Positions 25,611 through 33,533 of a stretch of 34,008 bases of DNA are shown here, piece after piece; within the stretch, counting starts at the first letter, position 1; each line of letters opens with the position of its first letter. This stretch comes from Aestuariivivens sediminicola (GTDB lineage: Bacteria > Bacteroidota > Bacteroidia > Flavobacteriales > Flavobacteriaceae). The notes beneath the pieces are model-generated. The model saw only the letters and a list, made by a program, of their open reading frames with translations, was not told where the DNA came from and searched no databases. Where the stretch lies: the NCBI RefSeq assembly GCF_022662015.1, contig NZ_JAKMCM010000011.1:1-34008 (forward strand), in the 5' to 3' direction. The position numbers and the translations under genes are program-made.

Positions 25611-26789
25611 TTAATACATAAACTCCCCGTATTCACTTTTTATTGTGAGCTTTTTTTCTGTAGCGGGTTCAACGCGCCCAACGACTTTAGCATCTACCTT
25701 AAAGGATTTTGATATCGAAATTATCCGATCTGCAATATCGGGTTTGACGTACAGTTCCATTCGGTGACCACAGTTAAACACCTGATACATTTCTTTCCAG
25801 CGCGTTTGACTCTGTTCTTGAATCAATTTAAATAAAGGCGGAACAGGAAACATATTATCCTTAATGACGTGCAGATCCTCTATAAAATGTAAGATTTTAG
25901 TCTGGGCACCTCCCGAACAATGAATCATCCCATGTATGTCATTATTATTGAACTCTGCTAAAACAGCCTTTATAATCGGTGCGTATGTTCGTGTTGGAGA
26001 CAACACCAGTTTTCCTGCATCCAAAGGCGAATGCGCCACTGCGTCCGTTAATTTCATATTACCGGAATAAACTAAATCTTCAGGTACGGAGGCATCAAAA
26101 CTTTCAGGATATTTTTTAGCAAGCTCATGATGAAAGACATCATGACGTGCAGAGGTCAATCCATTACTACCCATACCCCCATTATAGGTCCTTTCATAAG
26201 TCGCCTGACCATAGCTTTCCAAACCAACGATGAGGTCGCCAGCCTGAATGTTTGCATTATCTATAACGTCGCTGCGTTTTAATCTCGCGGTTACCGTAGA
26301 GTCTACAATTATTGTCCTTACAAGATCACCCACATCAGCTGTTTCACCTCCGGTTGAATAGATATGTATGCCAAAATGCTTCAATTCGGAAATCAACTCT
26401 TCGGTACCATTAATAATTGCCGAAATGACCTCACCGGGAATCAGGTTTTTGTTTCGCCCAATCGTTGATGAGAGCATAATGTTATCCGTAGCCCCCACAC
26501 ATAATAAATCATCAATGTTCATTATTAAAGCATCCTGGGCGATGCCCTTCCAAACAGAGAGATCTCCTGTTTCTTTCCAGTACATATAGGCTAAGGATGA
26601 TTTCGTTCCAGCGCCATCGGCGTGCATCACCAGACAATAGGCATTATCGTTGGTTAAATAATCCGGTACTATTTTACAAAACGCCTTTGGAAATAATCCT
26701 TTATGTATGTTCTTTATGGCCTGGTGTACATCTTCCTTTGAAGCCGAGACACCTCTTTGGGCATAGCGTTTCGAAATTTCCTGACTCAT
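25611..26789 (-). CDS. purM: Phosphoribosylformylglycinamidine cyclo-ligase (AIR synthetase)
   Basis: 392 residues. It catalyses ATP-dependent closure of FGAM to AIR in purine synthesis. Family features are MHADGAGTKSSLAYMYW (phosphate and substrate loop), DALIMNIDDLLCVGA, the glycine-rich GGETADVGD, and IHCSGGAQTKILHF with FNCGHRME in the C-terminal domain. It is longer than the ~345-residue E. coli enzyme and starts with a distinctive RYAQRGVSASKEDVHQAI, as in the Bacteroidota branch. It has its own -7 element and follows the GSIII gene by 82 bp on the same strand. Confidence 0.92.
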   Translation of the reverse strand: MSQEISKRYAQRGVSASKEDVHQAIKNIHKGLFPKAFCKIVPDYLTNDNAYCLVMHADGAGTKSSLAYMYWKETGDLSVWKGIAQDALIMNIDDLLCVGATDNIMLSSTIGRNKNLIPGEVISAIINGTEELISELKHFGIHIYSTGGETADVGDLVRTIIVDSTVTARLKRSDVIDNANIQAGDLIVGLESYGQATYERTYNGGMGSNGLTSARHDVFHHELAKKYPESFDASVPEDLVYSGNMKLTDAVAHSPLDAGKLVLSPTRTYAPIIKAVLAEFNNNDIHGMIHCSGGAQTKILHFIEDLHVIKDNMFPVPPLFKLIQEQSQTRWKEMYQVFNCGHRMELYVKPDIADRIISISKSFKVDAKVVGRVEPATEKKLTIKSEYGEFMY

Positions 26790-26806
26790 CCTTTCTAGTT
26801 GAAGTG

Positions 26807-26814
26807 CAAATTTA
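26807..26814 (-). promoter_or_regulatory. -7 element TAAATTTG for purM
   Basis: Exact TAnnTTTG match on the minus strand, 17 nt before the purM ATG, implying transcription separate from the upstream glutamine synthetase gene. Confidence 0.5.
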
Positions 26815-26871
26815 CCGTTTTGAATGGAAACATCCCGCGTTTAATTTGAGATTTTAATTTCGAATATGCGA

Positions 26872-29058
26872 TCATCTTGTAAACAATAATTCTCTGTATT
26901 TCGTTAAAGGCCATAGTTCGTCATCGACCAGAAGTTCGAGTTTGTCGCAGTGGTAGCGAATATCATCAAATATCGATTTTACATTGAAACAGTAGTCGTG
27001 TGCTTTTTTCTCTATATCACTTTGCGCATTTGCTTTTTTCCGTTCTTCGATCATTTTAGTGACGTTGGCATTAATACCGGCAATATGCTGTGAGATCTCT
27101 TCGATTAAACTGAGCTGCTCCCTTGAAACTTCAACAAATTTTTTATCGAAAATTTCTTTCAGGCCCTTCACATTTTCTATCAGGATATTTTGATACTTCA
27201 CTGCCGTTGGGACCACATGATTACGGGCAATGTCCCCTAACACACGACTTTCAATTTGAATGTGCAATATATAGGCTTCAACCTCAATTTCGTAACGCGC
27301 CCGGCTCTCAACTTCACTCATCACCTTCATTTCTTCAAAGAGTTTGATGGTCGATGGAGCGACCTTCGCTTTTAAGGCCTCAGGAGTGGTTTTGTTATTG
27401 CTCAGTCCTCTTTTTTCTGCCTCCACTCTCCAGGCTTCATCATAGCCATTCCCTTCAAATAAAATGGCTCTGCACGATTTTATATATTCTCGTAATACAT
27501 TGAAGATTGCCTCATCTTTCTTCAGCCCTTTTTTATCTATCAATTTATCAACTTCAACTTTAAATTCTATGAGTTGTTTGGCTACTATAGTGTTTAGGAC
27601 GGTCATGGGATTTCCACAATTAGCAGTTGAACCTACCGCTCTAAACTCAAATTTATTTCCGGTGAAAGCAAAAGGAGATGTTCTGTTTCTATCCGTATTA
27701 TCCAAAAGTACATCAGGAATTTTACCAACGACGTTCAGCTTTAATTCGGTTTTTTCCTGAGGTGATAATTTCCCTTTAGTCACTCCTTCTAACTCCTCAA
27801 GAACCTGTGATAACTGCTCTCCAATGAATACGGATATAATAGCCGGAGGGGCCTCGTTGGCTCCAAGGCGGTGGTCATTACCCGTAGATGCGACCGCAGC
27901 TCTTAATAAGGCCTCGTGCTCATGAACCGCTTTAATGGTATTGATGAAAAATGTCAGAAATTGCAAATTACTCATTGGTGTTTTACCGGGTGCCAATAAA
28001 TTAACCCCGGTATCTGTGGAAAGGGACCAATTATTATGCTTCCCAGAACCATTGACGCCTGCGAAGGGCTTCTCGTGGAGCAACACCTTAAAATGATGCC
28101 TTGACGCCACCCGGCCCATAATATCCATGAGTAATGAATTATGATCTACTGCGAGATTGGCTTCTTCAAAAATCGGTGCCAATTCAAATTGATTCGGAGC
28201 GACCTCATTATGTCTTGTTTTTACCGGAATGCCAAGAAGCATGCATTCGTTCTCCAGATCGCGCATAAAATTCAAGGCGCGGGATGGTATCGAACCAAAA
28301 TAATGATCGTCCAATTGTTGCCCTTTCGCGGATGAGTGCCCAAGCAGGGTCCTTCCTGTTAATATGATATCGGGGCGACTCGAGGCCAGAAGTTTATCTA
28401 CTAAAAAGTACTCTTGCTCCCAACCCAGAGACGAGGTGACCTTCCTGACGTTTTTATCGAAATATTTACAAACTGCCGTTGCGGCATCGTCTACAGCATG
28501 CAGTGCTCTCAGTAAGGGGGTTTTATAATCCAAGGCCTCTCCGGTATAAGCCACAAAAATGGTAGGTATACAAAGTGTTGTTCCATAAATAAAAGCAGGT
28601 GATGTGGGATCCCAGGCAGTGTATCCTCGTGCTTCGAAGGTATTTCTGATACCTCCGCTTGGAAAACTAGAGGCATCGGGTTCTTGCTGAACTAACTGTG
28701 ACCCTTCAAACTTCTCAATGGACAGCCCGGAATTTGAGGTTTCGAAAAACGCGTCATGCTTTTCGGCAGTGGCACCGGTCAGCGGTTGAAACCAATGCGT
28801 ATAGTGTGTCACTCCTTTAGATAAAGCCCAATCCTTCATGGAGGAAGCCACCTGATCAGCAATACTTCGCTCTATTTTCTTTCCATGCCAAATCGCATTC
28901 ATGACCCCTTCAAAAGCATCTTTGGTGAGATACTGTCTCATGGTCTGAGCATTAAATACATTTTGACCAAATAATTCGGAACGCCTGTCATTGTCAAGTA
29001 CCAATTTAGACGTGTGTGCCAAAGATTCTTTTATGGCGTGAAATCGTAAAGTTGACAT
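26872..29058 (-). CDS. glnN: Glutamine synthetase type III
   Basis: 728 residues from the ATG at 29058 (MSTLRFHAIKES). The length and the N-terminal region with GGIRNTFEARGYTAWDPTSP are typical of GSIII, a large dodecameric enzyme that makes glutamine from glutamate, ammonia and ATP. Catalytic-domain motifs include GWEQEYFLVD, the KHNNWSLSTDTG segment and NKFEFRAVGSTANCG. The long C-terminal helical part (~550-728) is also family-typical. An ATG at 29085 lies within the -7 element (29085-29092), so 29058 is the likely start. It is divergent from a type II glutamine synthetase gene. Confidence 0.95.
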   Translation of the reverse strand: MSTLRFHAIKESLAHTSKLVLDNDRRSELFGQNVFNAQTMRQYLTKDAFEGVMNAIWHGKKIERSIADQVASSMKDWALSKGVTHYTHWFQPLTGATAEKHDAFFETSNSGLSIEKFEGSQLVQQEPDASSFPSGGIRNTFEARGYTAWDPTSPAFIYGTTLCIPTIFVAYTGEALDYKTPLLRALHAVDDAATAVCKYFDKNVRKVTSSLGWEQEYFLVDKLLASSRPDIILTGRTLLGHSSAKGQQLDDHYFGSIPSRALNFMRDLENECMLLGIPVKTRHNEVAPNQFELAPIFEEANLAVDHNSLLMDIMGRVASRHHFKVLLHEKPFAGVNGSGKHNNWSLSTDTGVNLLAPGKTPMSNLQFLTFFINTIKAVHEHEALLRAAVASTGNDHRLGANEAPPAIISVFIGEQLSQVLEELEGVTKGKLSPQEKTELKLNVVGKIPDVLLDNTDRNRTSPFAFTGNKFEFRAVGSTANCGNPMTVLNTIVAKQLIEFKVEVDKLIDKKGLKKDEAIFNVLREYIKSCRAILFEGNGYDEAWRVEAEKRGLSNNKTTPEALKAKVAPSTIKLFEEMKVMSEVESRARYEIEVEAYILHIQIESRVLGDIARNHVVPTAVKYQNILIENVKGLKEIFDKKFVEVSREQLSLIEEISQHIAGINANVTKMIEERKKANAQSDIEKKAHDYCFNVKSIFDDIRYHCDKLELLVDDELWPLTKYRELLFTR

Positions 29059-29084
29059 TTTTAAATTGAAATTAATTGAAAACA

Positions 29085-29092
29085 CAAAAGTA
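29085..29092 (-). promoter_or_regulatory. -7 element TACTTTTG for GSIII
   Basis: Exact TAnnTTTG match on the minus strand, 26 nt before the ATG at 29058; decides the start codon. Confidence 0.6.
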
Positions 29093-29132
29093 AGTATAGC
29101 ACTTTAATTTTGATGTGATTTTGAAATTAATG

Positions 29133-29203
29133 TTGTTAACAATTATTCAATTTTATATTAAAATAATTAATATTTTTTAAAATACTCCCAAAAAAATTGG
29201 GGG
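29133..29203. promoter_or_regulatory. Symmetric sites between the two glutamine synthetase genes
   Basis: TTGTTAACAA (29133-29142) is a perfect 10-bp palindrome. CTCCCAA-AAAAA-TTGGGGG (29185-29203) is a 7-bp stem with one G-T pair. Both lie between the divergent -7 elements in very AT-rich DNA, where a nitrogen regulator could bind. Function is inferred from position only. Confidence 0.4.
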
Positions 29204-29271
29204 TTAAACAAAAATAACTCATCATTTAAAACAAATACCCCTTCAAAATTAGAAGTATATATTTAAAAAAC

Positions 29272-29279
29272 TATATTTG
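29272..29279 (+). promoter_or_regulatory. -7 element TATATTTG for GSII
   Basis: Exact TAnnTTTG match, 40 nt before the ATG at 29320. Upstream at the usual distance only TTAG is found. Confidence 0.6.
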
Positions 29280-29319
29280 TGCCATTCTTAATTAATCATA
29301 CAGTAAAAAATTTAAAAAC

Positions 29320-30330
29320 ATGGCAAAATCTAAACTTGAGTATATTTGGCTTGACGGTCACGAACCAACTCAAAACATGAGAAGTAAGACCAAGATTGAA
29401 AACGATTTTAGCGGAAAGCTGGAAGATTGTCCGGTCTGGTCTTTTGATGGAAGTTCAACAGAACAAGCAGAAGGTGGTTCTTCGGATTGTTTATTAAAAC
29501 CTGTAGCTATTTTTCCTGATCCAACTAGAAAAAATGGATACTTAGTGATGTCTGAAGTTTTAAATGCCGATGGTACACCTCATGCATCCAATGCAAGAGC
29601 GAAAATTGATGATGATGATAATGATTTTTGGTTTGGTTTTGAGCAAGAATACTTCCTAATGGATACCAGAACAGATTTACCCTTGGGATTCCCGCGCGGT
29701 GGATTCCCCGGCCCTCAGGGAAAATACTACTGTTCTGTAGGTGGCCGTTACACCTGGGGAAGGGATTTAGTTGAAGAACATTCCGATTTGTGTATTGAGG
29801 CAGGAATTAACTTTGAGGGTATCAATCAGGAAGTAGCTCCTGGACAATGGGAGTTTCAAATATTTGCAAAAGGCGCAAAAAACGCAGGTGATCAGGTATG
29901 GGTTGCCCGATACATATTGGATAGATTAACCGAAAAATATGGATATTATATTGAATACCACCCAAAACCAGTAAAAGGGGATTGGAATGGATCAGGCATG
30001 CATGCTAACTTTTCTGATACGACATTAAGGACCTGCGGTTCAAAAGAGGTGTACGAAAAAATTTGTGAAGCTTTCAGACCGGTGGCGGATGAACATATAG
30101 CTGTATATGGGGCTTTTAACGATGAGCGATTGACAGGTTTACATGAAACCGCACATGTTTCCGATTTCTCATATGGTATATCGGATCGTGGAGCTTCTAT
30201 TCGAATTCCAATTGCAACAGTTGAAAATGGTTATAAAGGCTGGTTAGAAGACCGTCGTCCTGCTTCAAATGGTGATCCTTATAAAATTGCAGGTAGAATT
30301 ATTGAAACCGTAAAATCTGCTGAAGTATAA
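29320..30330 (+). CDS. glnII: Glutamine synthetase type II (eukaryotic-like)
   Basis: 336 residues, the length of GSII. It starts with a beta-grasp domain (LEYIWLDGHEPTQNMRSKTK), followed by the catalytic domain: WSFDGSSTEQAEGGSSDCLL, FGFEQEYFLMD, NFEGINQEVAPGQWEFQIFA, DWNGSGMHANFSD, and SIRIPIATVENGYKGWLEDR at the C-terminus. GSII enzymes are known from eukaryotes, rhizobia, actinobacteria and some Bacteroidota, and differ from bacterial GSI in lacking the adenylylation loop. Synthesis of glutamine in the cytosol is the clear role. The gene has its own promoter and a good terminator and is transcribed away from GSIII. Confidence 0.95.
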   Translation: MAKSKLEYIWLDGHEPTQNMRSKTKIENDFSGKLEDCPVWSFDGSSTEQAEGGSSDCLLKPVAIFPDPTRKNGYLVMSEVLNADGTPHASNARAKIDDDDNDFWFGFEQEYFLMDTRTDLPLGFPRGGFPGPQGKYYCSVGGRYTWGRDLVEEHSDLCIEAGINFEGINQEVAPGQWEFQIFAKGAKNAGDQVWVARYILDRLTEKYGYYIEYHPKPVKGDWNGSGMHANFSDTTLRTCGSKEVYEKICEAFRPVADEHIAVYGAFNDERLTGLHETAHVSDFSYGISDRGASIRIPIATVENGYKGWLEDRRPASNGDPYKIAGRIIETVKSAEV

Positions 30331-30350
30331 AAATACTTTATGTTTTGTTC

Positions 30351-30392
30351 AAAAAAAGCGTTTGTACTCCTGCAGACGCTTTTTTTATTTTT
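30351..30392. terminator. Bidirectional terminator between glnII and the antiporter gene
   Basis: A run of A followed by AGCGTTTG, a loop around TACTCC, TGCAGACGCT and a run of T. The A- and T-tracts extend the stem, so it can serve both converging genes. Confidence 0.85.
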
Positions 30393-30404
30393 AACATAAC
30401 AAAA

Positions 30405-31355
30405 CTAAAATTTACCCGAAACAAAAAGCAGTACGATAAAAATGCTGTAGGCCAAAACTAAAAGAAAACCCTTGACTCGGCTGATTTCAAATTTATGCTT
30501 TACAAATACCATTGGTAATATGACTGCCGCAAAAGCAAGCATCCAGATAATATCGCTGGATAACATTTTTGGTTCCGTTACGGGGATTGGCGTTATTAAG
30601 GCCGTTAAACCAAGAACCGAACCAATATTAAAAATGTTGGATCCCAGCAAATTACCCAAAGATATGGCCTTCTCTTTTTTTGCCGCGGCAATAACCGAAG
30701 CCGCCAATTCCGGGACACTGGTTCCCACGGCCACCAAGGACACCCCGATTACAGCATCACTGACTCCAATAGAAACGGCAATTTCCTTAGCTCCATAAAC
30801 CAACCAATCACTGCCAAAATACAATGCGGTGGCACCGATGAGCAACCATATAAAAATTTTAAAATTTGATGATATGGCCAAGCCTTCATCCACCGCTTCG
30901 GAGGCGCGATCTCTTTTTATTCCTTTTATAAGATAGATTAAAAATAAAATAAGCCCTAAAAACATGAGCCCTCCCTCCAAGGCGGAAAGCACATTGTCGT
31001 TGCGAAGAAAATAATATAATCCTAAGGAGTAGATCATCATTACCGGCCAATTGACTTTGTAGAATGATCTATCCACCCCAATGGAGCTAACCATAGCGGC
31101 GATGCCAAGGACCAAACCTATATTCGCTATGTTAGACCCTACAACATTATTAATGGCAATAGCCGGTGATCCTTTCAAAGCCGCCTGCAAACTTACGAGC
31201 AGCTCCGGAGCAGAAGTAGCAAAAGAGACCACGGTCATCCCAATGACCATCTTGGAGATATTAAATTTAAACGAAAGAGCGACAGAAGATCGGACTAAAT
31301 ATTCCCCACCGATAACCAATAAAACCAAACCCAAAGCAACCCATAGGTAACTCAT
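30405..31355 (-). CDS. yrbG: Calcium/sodium antiporter, CaCA family (YrbG-like)
   Basis: 316 residues with about ten membrane segments in two inverted repeats. Each half carries the CaCA alpha-repeat: SFATSAPELLVSLQAAL with VVGSNIANIGLVLG in the first, and AVGTSVPELAASVIAA with LLGSNIFNIGSVLG in the second. These hold the ion-binding Glu, Ser and Asn residues. It exchanges cytosolic Ca2+ for Na+ or H+ across the inner membrane; direction and ion preference are inferred. A weak TATATTCG lies 15 nt upstream of the start. It converges on glnII. Confidence 0.93.
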   Translation of the reverse strand: MSYLWVALGLVLLVIGGEYLVRSSVALSFKFNISKMVIGMTVVSFATSAPELLVSLQAALKGSPAIAINNVVGSNIANIGLVLGIAAMVSSIGVDRSFYKVNWPVMMIYSLGLYYFLRNDNVLSALEGGLMFLGLILFLIYLIKGIKRDRASEAVDEGLAISSNFKIFIWLLIGATALYFGSDWLVYGAKEIAVSIGVSDAVIGVSLVAVGTSVPELAASVIAAAKKEKAISLGNLLGSNIFNIGSVLGLTALITPIPVTEPKMLSSDIIWMLAFAAVILPMVFVKHKFEISRVKGFLLVLAYSIFIVLLFVSGKF

Positions 31356-31764
31356 AAATACTTTTTCTGCGAATATACTACAAGGAAATCAATAAAGGAT
31401 TTTTAGGTCATATTTATTTTAAACGATCCTATCAACGAATGAATAGAATTTGAACTCTGCAAGATGAAAATTGGCATTTCTTCTATTTCTGGCTTAAAAT
31501 TCGTCTAGAACATAAAAGCAACACGAAAAAAGGGCCTATAAATCTTACAATATTCAAAAATAAGAGTCTTAAATACTAACATATAGAAACTAATTCGTAG
31601 ATAGATATTTATATTTTTATATCAAAGTCATTTTTAAGATTACAAATTTGTATTTAAATCCATGATTTTTAATATAAATCTTTGGATGAAGCATTGGCAA
31701 AGGAATATATTGGCACCTCAATCAAGAAACAAAGTCTATTTTATTAACCTTAAAACCGAAAACT
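31356..31764. other. AT-rich intergenic region, no gene seen
   Basis: About 400 bp between the antiporter start and the small frames at 31.8 kb. Only stop-interrupted AT-rich sequence is seen; TATATTCG at 31370-31377 may serve the antiporter gene. No RNA gene recognised. Confidence 0.5.
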
Positions 31765-31818
31765 ATGATCACACTTGCCGAATTAATAATCGATTTTATC
31801 CTTTCGATTATCATCTAA
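31765..31818 (+). CDS. Possible 17-aa hydrophobic peptide before a terminator
   Basis: ATG at 31765 opens 17 codons, MITLAELIIDFILSIII, a strongly hydrophobic peptide with two acidic residues spaced to lie on one helix face. Nine bases after its stop a strong terminator hairpin begins. This could be a tiny membrane peptide of toxin or leader type, or chance in AT-rich DNA. There is no family match to support it. Confidence 0.2.
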   Translation: MITLAELIIDFILSIII

Positions 31819-31826
31819 ACTCAAAC

Positions 31827-31863
31827 TAGTAAAGCTTAGTCTAGAATAAGTTTTACTATTTTT
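31827..31863 (+). terminator. Intrinsic terminator in the 31.8-kb gap
   Basis: TAGTAAAGCTTA (31827-31838) pairs with TAAGTTTTACTA (31847-31858), 12 bp with one G-T pair and an 8-nt loop, followed by five T. No annotated plus-strand gene ends just upstream, which implies a short unseen transcript. Confidence 0.7.
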
Positions 31864-31888
31864 ATAGTTTAAAAGAATTTAATTATAA

Positions 31889-32041
31889 ATGAAGCGGCAG
31901 GTTTTTAAGATTTTAGCAAAGGTTAACAAAGCAATACTACCCAGTTATTCAAAAAAGAACTTAAATCTGGCTAAATTAAGTAAACTACAATTAGCCATTA
32001 TCGGTTGGCGGTACTATGTCACCAAAAACGCTTTAGATTAA
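31889..32041 (+). CDS. Conserved-looking 50-aa basic protein
   Basis: 50 residues, starting MKRQVFKILAKVNKAILPSY and ending in LQLAIIGWRYYVTKNALD. It is strongly basic with an amphipathic N-terminal helix and a short hydrophobic stretch before a WRYYVTKN motif. I recall near-identical ~50-residue proteins with the ending (L)AIIGWRYYVTKNALD across flavobacteria, usually left unnamed or labelled, probably wrongly, as SsrA-binding protein; this is memory, not a search. The gene starts 26 bp after a terminator hairpin, and TATTTTTA (31857-31864) could be its -7 element. Function unknown. Confidence 0.72.
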   Translation: MKRQVFKILAKVNKAILPSYSKKNLNLAKLSKLQLAIIGWRYYVTKNALD

Positions 32042-32597
32042 GCAACGGCTTTTATTCTCAAAACAGAATCCCTTAATTCCATGGATGTCCTTTCTCCTCC
32101 GGGTCCAAGACACGTTTGCAATTAACCAAAACAAGACTCATTTCGATACGTTTTAGAGCAATACGACATTACAGCATAGCTATATTATCTCAATCATCCA
32201 AGGTACTAGAATGCAACAAACCACACTTTATCGGGACATTTCCAGCGCAGTTTATGGAGATCTTTGGGCACAGATTAATAAAGCCTTAGGTATCATTTTA
32301 ATAAGCTATGAGCAAAGGATCTCAAAATTGTCCTGTGAATTTTCAAAATTCACAGGACAATTTCAAAAATTCACAGGACAATTTTGGAGATGGATGCTTA
32401 CAAAACTGGAAAAATATAAGCCAAACTTTGAACCAGGTTGCTTATCGTTTTAAGAATAGGTGCTCAATCCCACTTTAATGTCAGATCTTATTCGAAATTG
32501 ACATGACCGATACACCGATTTTGCATAATTAATTATCATAAATTAAACTTGGAGGTGTCAATTACAAGGTGATTCTAGAATTAAAAGGTGATGTGAC
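32042..32597. other. Intergenic region with an inverted-repeat element, no gene accepted
   Basis: About 550 bp follow the 50-aa gene. The one longer frame (32211-32453) runs through the inverted repeat at 32323-32386, which alone produces its repeated KFTGQF words, so it is not accepted as a gene. The remainder shows neither RNA genes nor promoters that I recognise. Confidence 0.5.
32323..32386. repeat. Three-armed inverted repeat
   Basis: A left arm with TTGTCCTGTGAATTTT (32325-32343) is followed, after a single C, by its exact reverse complement AAAATTCACAGGACAA.. (32345-32363), and then by a second copy of that right arm (to 32386). The left arm can pair either with the near copy (19 bp, 1-nt loop) or with the far copy (21 bp, 22-nt loop). 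Confidence 0.85.
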
Positions 32598-33398
32598 CTA
32601 TTTTTGAAGGAGCTTGTCAAGAATGTCCTCCACCCCTTCCTCAGCATTGCTCCTGGTCTTAAAACGGGCAGTGTTTTTTATATTTTGATGCGCATTATCC
32701 ATGGCAAAACTAAAATACCCCAGACCCATCATTTTCAAATCATTGTTGTAGTCTCCAAAGACCATGGTTTCTTCATAACCGATTCCCAATTTCTTTTGGA
32801 CCAATGCCAAGGCCATACTTTTATCCACTTCCGGATGCGATATATCGAGCCAGTTCTGTCCGGAGACGACTACTTTAAGGTCTTTCGACAGGTCTTCTAA
32901 ATGCGGCAGTACCTGTTCTTCCGTTGATTCGAAATGGTACACTGCTATTTTTAAAAAATTGTCATCCGTCACCGCCGACAAATCATCAACTATGGTATAC
33001 GCCGTATAATACTGACGGAGCTTCGACACAAAAACGGGATCGTCGGTCTCGATGTATGCCGATTTTCTTGCACAAAGCACAATATAAGATCCTTTGATGG
33101 TACGCAGTTTTTTAATCGCTCTCAAGGCCACCTTATTCGACAATTCGAATAATATGCGTTCTATATGATTAAACCGGATTAAACCGCCATTCTCTGCTAT
33201 TATGGTCAGTTGATCTTTCATGTCACCAAATTTTTCCACTATACTTTGGTACTGACGTCCACTAGCGGCCACAAAATGGATGTTTTTCTTTTGCAGTTCC
33301 TGAAATTGGTTTAAAAAACGCGCACTAATCTCTCCCTTCGGATTGAGTAATGTACCGTCCATATCAGAAACAACCAGTTTGATGTTTGCTAGATTCAT
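32598..33398 (-). CDS. Cof-type HAD-IIB phosphatase
   Basis: 266 residues from the ATG at 33398. HAD motif I is VSDMDGTLLN (nucleophile Asp and acid/base Asp), motif II is FVAASGRQYQSI, the motif III Lys is in DKSMALALVQKK, and motif IV is FGDYNNDLKMM. The C2-type cap domain between ~80 and 190 marks the Cof/YbiV subfamily, which dephosphorylates sugar phosphates, FMN or related metabolites in the cytosol. The substrate cannot be told from sequence. An ATG at 33407 is only 9 nt from the -7 element, so 33398 is preferred. Confidence 0.93.
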   Translation of the reverse strand: MNLANIKLVVSDMDGTLLNPKGEISARFLNQFQELQKKNIHFVAASGRQYQSIVEKFGDMKDQLTIIAENGGLIRFNHIERILFELSNKVALRAIKKLRTIKGSYIVLCARKSAYIETDDPVFVSKLRQYYTAYTIVDDLSAVTDDNFLKIAVYHFESTEEQVLPHLEDLSKDLKVVVSGQNWLDISHPEVDKSMALALVQKKLGIGYEETMVFGDYNNDLKMMGLGYFSFAMDNAHQNIKNTARFKTRSNAEEGVEDILDKLLQK

Positions 33399-33415
33399 AG
33401 ATGCCACTTAAGGGG

Positions 33416-33423
33416 CAAAAATA
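33416..33423 (-). promoter_or_regulatory. -7 element TATTTTTG for the HAD gene
   Basis: Exact TAnnTTTG match on the minus strand, 17 nt before the ATG at 33398; leaves a very short leader. Confidence 0.55.
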
Positions 33424-33533
33424 ACCTATTTATGTTTTTCTGAAGTTAAATAATGTTTATCGTTCAATGTCATTTCATGTTTTAGTCTAAAATAAATAGC
33501 GCCCGTCAGGATGTGTTGTACCACACCTTGGAC

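Noticed and set aside
32211-32453. 80-aa frame in the 32.3-kb gap
   Set aside because: Its KFTGQF repeats come from the three-armed inverted repeat. No promoter or family support.
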